Shown one piece after another: positions 14,562 to 23,879 of a stretch of 64,000 bases of DNA. The first letter of the stretch is position 1. Every line of letters starts with the position of its first letter. A model generated the notes under the pieces. The model ran no database searches, was not told the DNA's origin, and saw only the letters and a list, made by a program, of their open reading frames with translations. Location: the NCBI RefSeq assembly GCF_905147365.1, contig NC_056428.1, positions 20,428,001 through 20,492,000 of the forward strand. Direction: 5' to 3'. A program made the translations under genes and the position numbers. Source of the DNA: Aricia agestis. Its lineage: Eukaryota > Arthropoda > Insecta > Lepidoptera > Lycaenidae.

Positions 14562-15311
14562 GATACTTTCGCATTTATAATATTAGTATAGATTAAAATG
14601 TTCATTGCATTGATATATTTTCTGGATGGAATACAGGCCAACATGGTACACTCGAACTCCTTTATTTAGCGCCTTCTGTTGTCAACTCTTCATTATAAAT
14701 GTTCTTTATTTTATGTGTGTGTTTGTAACTGTGATGTGCGCAATAAAGTATATTCATTCATTCATTCATAATGCATGCATTTCTAATATATTATATTAGA
14801 AATGCAGTATGAGTTCTATAAGATAAGATAGATTGATTATTATTATACCAAGTGATAATATTACTAAACATATTATTCTAACGTATTAAAAACTATAAAC
14901 AAAAACATAATAACTAATTATAAGTATGATTAGTTCTATGTTACAATTAAGTAAAAAATAAAACGCCATCTGTTGAGTCGTATTAGAACTAAGATGTTCA
15001 TTGCATCGATATATTTCTGGATTTTTTATAATATTATACATAAAATATATTTAAGATTTTTGAAATATTATTTTAATACACATCCAAGACCCAGGAACAT
15101 TGAAAACTTTTTGTTCCGCCTGCGGGACTCGAACCCAGGACCCCCGGGATGAGCGCTGGCCACGCGCAATGCGAATTAATTTTCATCGATAATTTCATGG
15201 AAATAAGATATTTTCCCACATCAAAATGTAGCCTATGTCCTTTCTCAGACTCTAGAATAACTATGTACAAAATTTCATTGCAATCGGTTCAGTAGTTTTG
15301 GCGTGAAAGCG

Positions 15312-15342
<31 letters not shown>

Positions 15343-18300
15343 GATACTTTCGCATTTATAATATTAGTATGGATGAGCCACAAGTCACAACTAAAACACA
15401 TTATATACCTAGTAACTCCCGCACCGATTTCGGTGACGGTGGCCGGTTACATCGTAATTTTATAGTGTCCAAGTGTGTGTGCAGTACACAAGATCTTGTG
15501 TACTGCACACACACTTGGATTGCCAAGCCACTATAATAATTATAAAATAAAGATATCTATTGATACATTTACTGAATGTTGACTTAAATTACAAAATAAG
15601 TTGAAGGCTTGGCCTGAATGTGATCTGAAAACTTTTTACGACTTTTATTTACTATTGCATAGCTATGCAATATTTTGCTTGGCTTCATTACATTTCATGT
15701 TTTGGTGGGATTTCGTTTCTTTTTTTAAGGTTTTTTTTCTTTTCAGGTCACGTTATAATTTTTCTGTACTTAGCTTAGCACCCATTCTCTATCTTCTTTA
15801 TATTTTTTCTTTAAGGCTTCGTTAGATCGAAATCTGATTTCTATACCATGATAACTAGACACATGTCAGAAGAAGAAGCCTATGCAAGCTTAATCTGACA
15901 CGCTCGAGCTACTCCCGAAATCCCCTCTTCCCCTCCCCAACTATTATAAGAAAAGTCTAAAATAATTCTCGGTATTCGGTAAGCGCGTTATAAGTTAACA
16001 CTACGTGCGAATTCTCTTGTTAGGTGCGCCAAATACGACTCTATAGCGTTCTGTAAGTATGCTGTAAGAGTGTAACCAAATTTTGCTAGTTGGGGAGCAC
16101 TCTCTCGTTTCCTTTACTCTCATAACCTAGTGGAACGGATGACCGACACGACTGGCGAGTGGGAAAAGATCAGGCTCAGGACCGACTTTTTACATGCTCA
16201 TTCGACGCATGGATCATCTTACTTGTCAGACAATCTGTGATCAGCCTGCATTTTTCTAACCATGCAGGGCCACGCTCTAAGTCACTGGACCACGGGGCGT
16301 TGAAAAAAAAAATACGCACAAACCTTTTCAAGATCACTTAGCGAAACTCTCGAATGTACATGTACGATATCCACCAATAACTTAGCTGGGCTGGGTCCAC
16401 AAGCACAAGCGTGCAAAGAGAGTATCTGGCTTGGCTTGCGTGAGCTTCGTAAATTCATATTAATATTATAAATGCGAAAGTAAGTCTGTCCGTATGTCTG
16501 TCTGTTACCCAATTTTGCTGGGTATGGAGATACTTTGAGGCCCGGGAAAAGAGGACACAGGATATTTTTTGTCTCGGAAAAATGTACGGTTCACGCGCGA
16601 CAATCGAATTATAGCGCCACTCCGTTGCGAGCGTCGTCTAGTTTTGAATAATTTTGTGGTGTTTTTCTTTCCCTTTCCACTTTGAGAGTCTGTTATTTTA
16701 AATAGATCGGAACTTGCGCGGATGTATTGATTTCGCTGTCGCTTATATTTGTTGTTATTATTACATCCATACTTCCATACTAATATTATAAACGCGTACC
16801 TCTGTCTGTCTGTCCGTCTGTCTTGCTTTCATGCCAAAACTGTACTGAATCAATTGTAACGAAATTTTGTACACTAGTCTAGAGCCTGAGAAAGGACATA
16901 AGCGATGTACTTTTAAACTGAAAAAAAAGGGTTATAGGGGGGGGGGGTTGTAATGGGTCAAAAGGGGGGTTAGGAGGGTCAAAGTTTGTATACGATTTTT
17001 TTTAATGGGCTACGGGCTACGGCTTTAAAAATTTGTGACAATTAATGATACTACAAAAAACAATTATTTCATCAAGAATCAATCAAGCACTGGTGATCTA
17101 GGTAGTGCCTCCGCAAAGGCGAGCCAAGCGAAGGGCATTACCTAGTACCTACCTTTTCTCGAAACGTTTCGTCGTATTTTTGAACCTTCGCAGGTACCTT
17201 TGGTTTAGATTATCTCAGATAGTAGTAACTATCAAATGAAAGGGCTCATTGAGACCTCGGAAACGAATGTAATGTCATTCTACATCCAATATGGCGGCTC
17301 ATCGCAGATAGGGGAATAGTTATTTTTAATGCACTTCTGCAATATCAGTATCAAATGAAAGGGCTCATCGAGAGCAACTCGAAAACGAATTTAATGTCAT
17401 TCTACATCCAATATGGCGGCTCATCCAAGATAGGGGAATATTATTTTTAAAGCAATATCATGGGTATCATAATATAAAAGGGCTCAAGTAGGGATAGATC
17501 ACTACTTTCGTAATGTTTATACGAAATTAAGATTAAAAACAGCGAAATATCATCATCATCATTATTATTACCAGTCCCAAAAGTTTCAGATATTCTGACA
17601 TTGACTGAACTCACGATTAAATTAGCTGGTACCGACTTCAAAATAATGAAGACTGTAGTATGTACAGAAATAGTTGAGATTTGGACGAATTCTGAAAAAG
17701 GCAATATTAAAGAGTAAGAGTTATTTAGTACTTTTTAGTTCATATTATTATTGTTTTTACCTTGGAAGTCGGTTTTAATTTTTTGTTAAAAATAATAATT
17801 TCACTCTTTAACCGACTTCCAAAAAGGAGGAGGCTGTGTGTTCGGCTGTGGAGATTTTTTATTTTTTTATTTTTATTTTTGTATGTTCAACGATTACTCG
17901 TTTGTGAACCGATTTAAAAAAATTGTTTTGTTGTATTAGGTTTCACTCCAATTTGGTACCATGGTCACAAAAATGGTGACCTGATGATGGGATCCATTAC
18001 TCGAGGGAACTCCTCAAACTTTATAAGGAAACATATGGTGATTTTGATTTTATGAGAAGTATCCTAAGCATATGCTACCAAAACGCAAGATTTGGCACCA
18101 AGGTATACTATGGTTCCGAAGATACTAAGAGAACTACAAATTCCTAATAGATACGAGTTTGGTGGTTTCGGCGTTGTTTTAAGAACTGAAAGCATATGCT
18201 CCTATGCAAATTACATCCATCTTCATCATCGTCATCATCATCATCATCATTACCACGTCGCGTCAAGGTCACCACTGTCACATAAATTGAAAATAACAAA

Positions 18301-21300
18301 TTCAACCTTAACTCCAAAGACATAAAATATTTCTCCTGTACCATAAAATTAATCAAAGTTATTTTATACATTATTACAATAAGAAATAATAATTCAAGTT
18401 TCGTTTTGCACTGTGCTAGACAAAGACAAGCTAACCATAAATTATAATGTACATAGATTACATTACCGTAATAAATAATAATTGTCTTAACCTTTTCATT
18501 TATTAAAATTTTTATAACATAAGCAATAATAATATAATACTAGTTCAAGTTTCGTTTTGCACTGTGCAAAGAAAAAAATAGAAACCTAAACGAAATACAC
18601 CCAAAAAAAAAATGGCCAAGTGCGAGTCGGACTCGCGCACAAAGGGTTCCGTACTGTTATAGAGCGAAAGTAGGTAAATTTTCGATTCTTTCAATTGTTA
18701 TACACGTTATTAAATAACTCACCTACCAACAAAGATATCAGAAACAACAGCCTACGAATAATCTATACTAATATTATAATTCTGCAGAGTTTGTTAGTTT
18801 GTTTGTTTGTTTGTTTGTTTGAACGCTAATCTCAGAAACTACTGGTCCGATTTGAAAAATTCTTTCAGTGTTAGATAGCCCATTTATCGAGGAAGGCTAT
18901 AGGCTACATTTTATCACGCTAAGACTAATAGAAACGAAGAAATAGAGGAAAATGTGGAAAAAACGGGGGGAAATTATTTGAAAGGGCTTATTTGAACGCG
19001 CTAATCTCAGGAACTACTAGTCCGATTTGAAAAATTCTTTCAGTGTTAGATAGCCCATTGATCGAGGAAGGCTATAAGCTATATTTTATCACGCTAAGAC
19101 TAATAGGAACGAAGAAATAGAGGAAAGTGTGGAAAAAACAGGGGGAAATTATTTGAAAGGGCTTATTTGAACGCGCTAATCTCAGGAACTGCTAGTCCGA
19201 TTTGAAAAAATCTTTCAGTGTTAGATAGCCTATTTATCGGGAAAGGCTATAGGCTATATTTTATTATTCTACAACTAATAGGAGCGAATAAATAGAGGAA
19301 CATGTGGAAAAAACGCGGGAAATTATATGAAATTGCTTATTATCTTAAGATGCTTAAGAACTACTGGCGCAATTTTTATGTTATTTGGCAAACATGAAGA
19401 ATAGACCACGTTAAGGGACATAGGCTATTTTTTTACGGAAAAATGTACGGTCGCGTGAAATTCCTAAATAATGCACGCGACACCGCGCGGAACATCTATA
19501 TATAATAAAATCGTAGGAAAGTCAATGGTGTACATTGAATATTTTTGTACAATAAATAATACTTGGGACGTGATCTACTTTACTAACGCGGACGAAGTCG
19601 CGGGCAACAGCCAGTAAATCATAAAGTTAATACCTACAGGTATATTAACTTTATGTAATAAATACTAAAAAGTTTATGGGTAAAGCTAAAGTTGTGTAAT
19701 GCAGCTAAGTTGTGTAAAGATAAATAAGCTTTAAAATTTGTTACTTATAAAAAAGTTTAATTAAAAAATATATATATATTATGTGCACACTGCACGGCTG
19801 TTTTGGGTATTTTGATTTAAGGGGTACCAGGGTTTTAAAAAGCTTTTGACACCAATTTTGTTGACACCGCGCGCTACAAACTGAAGTCCACGCGGACGAA
19901 GTCGCGGGCAAGAGCTAGTGTAGTTTATATACGTTTTAGGATAAGTACGTTTATTTTAATATGGGAACTAATTTTTTGAGCAGTTATTTAAATATTTGAG
20001 ATGTTATTATAATCAGTTTAAAAAAATATTGAGCATTTATTTAATTTTATGGCGGTTGATTAATTATTACGACTGTAAAACATGGACAGTAATAAAAAAA
20101 TAATTGAGCAGTCCAATAACTGAATGAGAGATAAAAATGATGGAGTGAGCGGTTTGATAACGACTTAACAGAAGGCCTACTTAACCACGGATACCGTAGC
20201 GGGAAAGGGGGTGCCGGGGGGCGCAGCGCCCCGCTAAAACAAAACCAAACACAATCCAGAAAGTCCAAGAGTAGGTTAGGTTAGAACTTAGACCACAACA
20301 CAAAGGAAGCCGAGCAAGCGGAGCGAGCGTGCTGCGGCAGCAGCCGGCGACCGTCTTACTTTCGCTTTATAACGGTACGGTACCCTCCATGGGCGAGTTC
20401 GACTCGCACTTGGCCGATTTTATTATATTTTACCACCTCATTGTTTAAAAAGCTGCTTAGAATGAGATTTCTTACTGACAATTTCCGATTCGTTACTGCC
20501 CACTGCTCGTAACCGCTCATTCATTAATTTTTACCGCTCATTGAATTATTTTACTGTTCAATAATGTTTTCAATGATCCATTTCATTATTTTTCACAACT
20601 CATATTTGTTTACTTTACTGCTTAGTTTTAACTGCTAAACTAGTTATTACACGTGCCATTTATAATTTTTAACTTACCAAAACTGTAATTTACAACTGAC
20701 CCTTTAAATAAGTGTCTTATAATATTAATATTTAGGGCGGATTGACCAAACTGGAGTAAAATTTTACTCGAGTATAACTGTCTCCTAATCTAAGAGTAAG
20801 CTGGTTTTGCGTTTTTCCAACTTCTAATCCAAGAATGAGGTAATTACACGGAAGTAAATATTTACAGGGCTATTTTGGTGGAGTAAATATTAAACTGAGA
20901 ATAGTTGCACAACAGGGTTCAACTGTCACGGTCGGTGTCATTGTGAACTATAATTGACATTTTATTTCATACTCTTTGAGTACCTTGGTAAAATGCTAAC
21001 GATAATACCCTAGAGTAAATTAAAGGAGTAAAATTATTCTCATGATAGTTATACTTGTGTAACTTCAAGTTTGGTCGAATCGGGCCTTAATACAATAAAT
21101 AAGTACATCTTCTTATCTTCATAAATTATTTAAAATTCTTGTGTCACAATGTTAGTTACCTTACTCCTCCGAAACGGTTTTTACTGATTATACTCATTTT
21201 AATCCTTCGATCGTGGATTCTTGGAAATCTATTGTTATTCTATTGTGTCACCGGTGAGCTTGTAATAAGATACGTAGAATAATATACAGGTGTATTAATT

Positions 21301-22920
21301 ATTCTACGTATAGTACGCAATAGTTTACTAGGTAACTAAAAAGAGTGAAATTATTATTTTTAACAAAAAATTAAAACCGACTTCCAAGGTAAAAACAATA
21401 ATAACATTCTTATAATATGAACTAAAAAGTATTAAATAATTTTTCCTTTTTCCGTATTCGGCTAAAACTCAACTATTTCTGTACTCAGTCTTCATAATTT
21501 TGAAGTCAGTGCCAGTTACAAAAGTTTCAAATATTCTGGCAGACTGAAGATTCAGCTATATCTGGTATATTTATAAACTACTAGCTGTCCCGGTGAACTT
21601 CGTGTCACTTAAAAACCTTCCCTGGACTTCTACGAATATTTTAAGACTAAAATTAGCCCAATCCGTTCAGCGGTTCTCGAGTTTTGCGTTTAGCAACACA
21701 TTCAGCGACTCATTTTTATATAAACTATAAAATAGCAGGTGCAAAGTGTGTGACTGAAAGCGTACCAGCCGAACCTTTGCACCTGCTATTTTATAGTTTT
21801 TTGATCCTCGTTTTTTTATACATCAATTAAATCGAGTCAAAAAAACGAATCGCCCTAGATATATTAGATATATTCTTTGTCTTTAATTCAGTGCAAAAAT
21901 TATCTGAAAATTCCAAATAATTTGGACATAGTATGGAAAATTCGTTAAAAGAAGAGGTAAGTTTGGGATTTTTTTCTATCAAGTGAAGTTCATGATATTG
22001 TGTAATGGAATATAAATTCCACTGTGTTAGATCCTTAACTGACACATATATTTTTTTCAGAATTTAAATTACTATATTTTTGTGTCTACTGTCACTTTCA
22101 AATGTTGAAAATTAACCGTTTTTGGGAATACAGGGCCTTAATACTTTTTAGTTCATATTATAAGGATGTTATTATTGTTTTTACCTTGGAAGTTGGTTTA
22201 AATTTTTTGTTAAAAATAATAATTTTAGTTATCTATAAGAAAAGGCTTTATGCGTAAATAACCACTATGAATGTTAACTATTCACATTATGTTACCATAA
22301 GCGAAATTGTGGTAAGTGCTTGCACTTATCTAAGCGATGCTGCAATTTCCAAACTTTTATCTTTAAAGGTTCAGGAGTTCCTAGAGACATAGCAAATAAG
22401 CAATAGAGCAATAACAAAAGGGGTTTGCCAAAATGAATTCATTCTTTTCTCACTATTTGTCCAACTACAACACTAGCGTGACAGATGGGATTCATACAGC
22501 TTTCTCACCCAATCTTACATATAGAGAAGATCTGGGATAGACAGACTTAACATCTACTACTAATAGCTGTTTTCACTCTACCCATGTAGGTATTTAAAAG
22601 ATAGACGCGATGAGTAAGTTATCTATGGTCAAAATTATAACTACAACAATCACACTCACCAATTGTCCCTCGGAGTCCGACCTAGGCTTAGGCAGAAGCA
22701 CGATACCATGGCAGACTATAGCTAAGTCTTCTAGAATAACGTTATCGGGGAAGAAGAGGTTTGTAGCCAGTTCTGTTAGCTCCAAATTTAATTCCGATAG
22801 CAAGCGCAAGTAGCAGTCGTATTGGCGTCTAGCATCGTTGCTGTCCGCTTTATCGGTAATAAGTAAAGGTGTAACTTTTCCGACTACAGCGTGAGTGTAC
22901 TCATGCATTTTAAAATCCAT
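1552..22920 (-). CDS. DDAH: Dimethylarginine dimethylaminohydrolase (DDAH) homologue, complete five-exon gene
   Basis: Joined exons (minus strand) 22920-22660, 8615-8516, 4897-4800, 2427-2200, 1659-1552 give 264 aa plus TAA. Every intron is GT/AG; phases run 0,1,0,0. DDAH hydrolyses methylated arginines (ADMA, MMA) to citrulline and dimethylamine or methylamine in the cytosol, which relieves nitric oxide synthase inhibition. The order of family landmarks is right: YTHAVVG at the N-terminus, LEDLAIVC (Glu64, Asp65), GSDVLFTGREFFVG, the presumed catalytic His160 in KHLK, TVPEDEAANCLYVNG, and the C-terminal Cys pair 257-258 before LLV. Human DDAH1 is 285 aa. Compared from memory with human DDAH1, the substrate arginines equivalent to Arg98 and Arg145 appear as Lys78 and Ala135, and the T-C-C-S tail reads ACCL. 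It could be a clade-specific variant with shifted substrate use. No signal peptide. Start Met1 is followed by Met5, also possible. Intron 1 is about 14 kb of nested repeats. Confidence 0.88.
1946..2150 (+). repeat. DDAH intronic repeat pair, copy 1
   Basis: Sequence around CCTAGCGGAATAGAG-like and GGCCTGAGCAAG motifs through CACGTTGACAATTTAATCTC is matched by 4999-5210 in the same orientation. A two-copy dispersed repeat within DDAH introns. Confidence 0.65.
2200..2427 (-). CDS. DDAH: DDAH exon 4 (residues 154-229, presumed catalytic His)
   Basis: Acceptor CTCTTTTTCCAG, donor GTTTGT. It starts LSKGAKHLKRYITVAG and ends EEIPESFK. It contains the presumed catalytic His160 and the family motif TVPEDEAANCLYVNGTLIHR. 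228 nt, phase 0 on both sides. Confidence 0.9.
2460..2630. mobile_element. MITE family M1, copy 1
   Basis: Inverted ends TACCATCGAGGAAGTTGATT and AATCAACTTCTCTGATAGTA with a shared interior (TTATTTGGTCGAATATGTCA, GTAACGCAACCAAAC). About 165 bp, no coding capacity. Other copies: 7142-7298, 29870-30032 and 56107-56270. Confidence 0.75.
2846..4476. mobile_element. Non-autonomous TIR element in DDAH intron 3
   Basis: Ends AGGGTGGGTTGCACCA (2847) and TGGTGCAACCCACCCCT (about 4459-4475) are inverted. Both sides continue into repeated TTAAAGTTA / TATGGTTATAG motifs. No transposase reading frame was found in the roughly 1.6 kb between. Placed between DDAH exons 3 and 4. Confidence 0.65.
4590..4665 (+). 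repeat. Short dispersed repeat shared with nucleobindin intron 1
   Basis: CCCATAGGCCATGGCCTATA followed by CTGCCTATACA and TAAATCCAGAGC also occurs at 48932-48985. It contains the palindrome AGGCCATGGCCT. Confidence 0.55.
4800..4897 (-). CDS. DDAH: DDAH exon 3 (residues 121-153)
   Basis: It is 98 nt, too short to stand out as a reading frame. Acceptor TGTTGTCAG, donor GTGAAA. It completes the split glycine and reads GREFFVGISESSNEAGAS, ending TPIK. Phase 1 in, phase 0 out, joining exactly to exons 2 and 4. Where vertebrate enzymes have a carboxylate-binding Arg (NQRG), this exon has NEAG. Confidence 0.86.
4999..5210 (+). repeat. DDAH intronic repeat pair, copy 2
   Basis: Second copy of the segment at 1946-2150, sharing GCGGAATAGAGAAA, AGGCCTGAGCAAG, GTGATAC and GACAATTTAATCTC with small indels. 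Confidence 0.65.
5700..6100. repeat. GTCCGCGGAC-rich segment and TTTCGG minisatellite
   Basis: 5700-5930 has repeated GTCCGCGGA and GGACATCCG words in both orientations, as in a decayed palindromic element. 5985-6100 is a degenerate tandem of GTTTCGGCC / GTTTCGGT units. Reading frames here follow the repeat and are not genes. Confidence 0.5.
6160..7140. other. DDAH intron 2 stretch, nothing clear
   Basis: AT-rich. Around 6715-6830 it resembles the ends of old RTE-like repeats (GGTCCAGTAGTTTCGGAGCC). No exon seen. Confidence 0.35.
7142..7298. mobile_element. MITE family M1, copy 2
   Basis: Opposite orientation to the 2460 copy: ATCAGAGAAGTTGATTTCTA to GGAATCAACTTCCTCGATGG. In DDAH intron 2. 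Confidence 0.75.
7530..7741 (-). repeat. Dispersed repeat A, copy 2
   Basis: Reverse orientation: GGCCCAATCCCCTACCCT, a pyrimidine-rich minisatellite, CTTAAAAGGCC, then GTTTGCTCGTTTGCCCCCTT. The 200-nt reading frame here is repeat sequence. Confidence 0.7.
8516..8615 (-). CDS. DDAH: DDAH exon 2 (residues 88-120 plus 1 nt)
   Basis: The exon follows a TTTGTATTTCAG acceptor and ends before GTAAAC. It reads IKAIKRTLKELGQTVIEV and ends GSDVLFTG, where the family has GGDVLFTG. Length 100 nt, phase 0 in and phase 1 out. Confidence 0.87.
8995..9333. mobile_element. MITE family M3 with inverted ends
   Basis: GTGCCCTAGAACATTTTATT and the CTATCAAGCTAAT that follows are inverted at the other end as ATTAGCTTGATAGTAATC and ATGTTCTAGGGCTCC. 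About 340 bp. The interior is shared with the sequence flanking the mariner element at 51350-51420 and 53870-54620, so this copy gives an empty-site relative for that insertion. Confidence 0.65.
9375..9781. mobile_element. Long near-perfect hairpin element
   Basis: Arms 9375-9529 and 9623-9781 are near-perfect reverse complements (for example ACCCCCGCCAAAACAACTTT against AAAGTTGTTTTGGCGGGGGT; GTGTGTCGGGGGACCGC against GCGGTCCCCCGACACAC). The spacer is about 93 bp. MITE-like, in DDAH intron 1. Confidence 0.8.
9782..11112. repeat. Degenerate dispersed repeats of DDAH intron 1
   Basis: 9886-10100 holds a diverged duplication (GAGCCCAAACA, CAGGTGATGCTGCAGCA twice). 10290-10447 is an RTE-like tail (AAAATCGGTCCACCCGTTTG, (GACA)n, CACCCCTCTTTTGTCGGGGG). 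10448-10780 resembles 21590-21760 in reverse (TTCCCTGGACTTCTACGAAT there). No gene. Confidence 0.5.
11808..11883. mobile_element. GC-rich micro-MITE, left-arm copy
   Basis: About 75 bp. Inverted arms GGGCCGCGCTACACCGGAAT and ATTCCGGTGTAGCGCGGCCC sit around a short loop, beside TTAA/CTAA. The related sequence at 19805-19830 (GATTTAAGGGGTACC) lacks it. Confidence 0.7.
12209..12292. mobile_element. GC-rich micro-MITE, right-arm copy
   Basis: Mirror copy of 11808-11883 with an extra GCAGCGC in one stem, flanked by CTTA and TTAA. Confidence 0.7.
12698..12836. mobile_element. TTAA-flanked MITE in right palindrome arm
   Basis: Ends CCAAATTTCACCAACG and CGTTGGTGAAATTGGGGC are inverted. The flanks are TTAA (12694-12697) and CTAA. 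The left palindrome arm has the uninterrupted site GGTTTAAGGTTACG at 11355-11369. A copy at exactly the same site of another repeat is at 46358-46497. piggyBac-type targeting is inferred. Confidence 0.75.
13087..15375. repeat. Three-unit tandem array, period about 0.78 kb
   Basis: Units begin near 13087, 13856 and 14594. Repeated landmarks are AAGCGCCATCTG, GGATGGAATATAGGCCAACA, a tRNA-like SINE piece with GGGACTCGAACCCAGGA, ATGTAGCCTATGTCCTTTCT and a (GACA)n tract followed by TTCGCATTTATAAT. The identical 65-aa frames at 13515, 14288 and 15073 are only this repeat. The 11998-12092 spacer of the palindrome is the start of another unit. Confidence 0.85.
15469..15518. repeat. Perfect 50-bp palindrome
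   Basis: Arms of 25 bp meet without a spacer: CCAAGTGTGTGTGCAGTACA and ACAAGA, then the exact complement. Located just after the tandem array. Confidence 0.9.
15540..16460. other. DDAH intron 1 stretch, nothing recognised
   Basis: No domain, RNA gene or clear repeat. The short frames at 15601 and 16159 have no recognisable domain. Confidence 0.35.
16467..17000. repeat. RTE-like repeat ends and poly-G tract
   Basis: Two TAATATTATAAATGCGAAAG / TAATATTATAAACGCGTACC motifs are followed by GTCTGTCTGTC tracts and conserved AGCCTGAGAAAGGACATA words. A G-rich run lies at 16936-16965. Confidence 0.55.
17226..17480 (+). repeat. Tandem duplication, period about 125 bp
   Basis: TATCAAATGAAAGGGCTCAT and CTACATCCAATATGGCGGCT both occur twice, followed by a partial third start. 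Non-coding. Confidence 0.75.
17800..18260 (+). repeat. Dispersed repeat D (ACCGACTTCCAAA ... (CAT)n)
   Basis: Starts TTAACCGACTTCCAAAAAGG, contains GTATGTTCAACGATTACTC, GGTTTCGGCGTTGTTTTAAG and a (CATCAT)n tract. Reverse-orientation copies lie at 61011-61470 and 62250-62690, and a fragment at 38780-38900. Confidence 0.7.
18613..20418. mobile_element. Composite repeat between inverted GGCCAAGTGCGAGT ends
   Basis: GGCCAAGTGCGAGTCGGACT at 18613 is inverted at the other end as GAGTTCGACTCGCACTTGGC. Inside are three tandem units of about 180 bp (18825-19350; GAACTACTAGTCCGATTTGA) and an ACTAGCTGTTGCCCGC-type element end at 19886-19920. A nest of older insertions. Confidence 0.6.
20734..21088. mobile_element. 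MITE with TAGGGCGGATTGACCAAACT ends
   Basis: The left end TAGGGCGGATTGACCAAACT is inverted on the right as AGTTTGGTCGAATCGGGCC (with one shift). About 355 bp, non-coding, in DDAH intron 1. Confidence 0.65.
21590..22230. repeat. Repeat fragments beside DDAH exon 1
   Basis: 21590-21760 is related in reverse to 10448-10780. 21360-21400 and 22150-22225 carry the ACCGACTTCCAAGGTAAAAA motif and its complement. The short frame at 21827 shows no domain. Confidence 0.45.
22660..22920 (-). CDS. DDAH: DDAH exon 1 (start codon, residues 1-87)
   Basis: Opens with MDFKMHEYTHAVVG and ends at SDSEGQL before a strong GTGAGT donor at 22659. It carries Asp59, Glu64 and Asp65, matching the substrate guanidinium-binding acidic residues of the family. 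Met5 is an alternative start. Confidence 0.88.
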
Positions 22921-23339
22921 TTTTGTGGCTAGACGACGCCCGAGTAAAACAATTATTTTTCATCCACACTATCGTCCTATGAAATTATACACATTTGCAA
23001 AATAATATAAGAACATCAAAAGTATTACATATGAAAACACATATGAAAATCGTTTAGTGTTGCTCAAGTGTTATAAATCCAAAATATTTTTAGAAAAGAT
23101 CGCTGTTGGATTCGTATAAAAATTTGCTTCAAGTTTCAACTGTTCACTGTTGAGTGTTGACATTTTGACAATTTTGACACTTGTGTTGACACCATTCTTC
23201 TTCTTCGTCTCAGTGATACTCAAAAGTTAAACTTGAGTCAAACGCTTCTTGGCTATTTAAAAGCACAATAGGCTATAATAGCCAGTGTGAATGGCCAAAA
23301 TGGGGGTCTGCTTAGAAAAGTCAAAAACAGAAATTTTGA

Positions 23340-23870
23340 CCTTGGTACTTTGTTTAGACTAGTTAGGAGTTGTGCCTATTTGAAGCGGAATCAGCGCCCC
23401 CATTGCGGGGGAAGAAAAAAAGCAGTAGTGAGAATACTTGGAAGTTGGAACTAATAGCGTTTTCGGCATCTGAACTGCCCCGGGGCAGGATGGGCCAACA
23501 GGATACGGATACATCCGAAGTTTAAATTAAAACATAATTTTACTACATATTGCACTAGTGCAATATCGTGTGACCGTACATAGTTAATGTTCTTAATTTA
23601 AACTTCGGCTGTTTTCGTATCCTGTCGACCCACCCTGCCCCGGGGCCCGGGGCAGTTCAGATGCCAAAAACGATTTAATATTATGCGATGACAACAAGAA
23701 GTTTAAAAAAACACGATGACAACCAATATCTATTAAGCGGCCATTTGCAATTTACCTCTGATTTAGTTCTCTTTCTCCGCATTAGGGGCGCTGATTCCGC
23801 TTTAAATTAGCACAAAAAGCAAGTGAGTATCATAAGTCCAACTCCAGCATACTGTACTTGTACAATGGAG
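23340..23870. mobile_element. Nested MITEs upstream of the DDAH start
   Basis: The outer element has TGCCTATTTGAAGCGGAATC and the inverted GATTCCGCTTTAAATTAGCA; it matches 59711-60066. Inside it, 23459-23675 is a second element with inverted TTTTCGGCATCTGAACTGCC / GGCAGTTCAGATGCCAAAAA ends. The nest starts about 420 bp upstream of the DDAH ATG. Confidence 0.75.
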
Positions 23871-23879
23871 GTCAGTGAG

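Noticed and set aside
13515..15270. Three nearly identical 65-aa frames
   Set aside because: They are the same non-coding array unit, including tRNA-like SINE sequence.
11700..15340. (GACA)n runs as CRISPR-like or regulatory arrays
   Set aside because: Simple microsatellites at ends of dispersed repeats; no spacers and a eukaryotic context.
18092..18371. His-rich and Asp-rich frames around (CAT)n
   Set aside because: Low-complexity translation of a microsatellite in dispersed repeat D.
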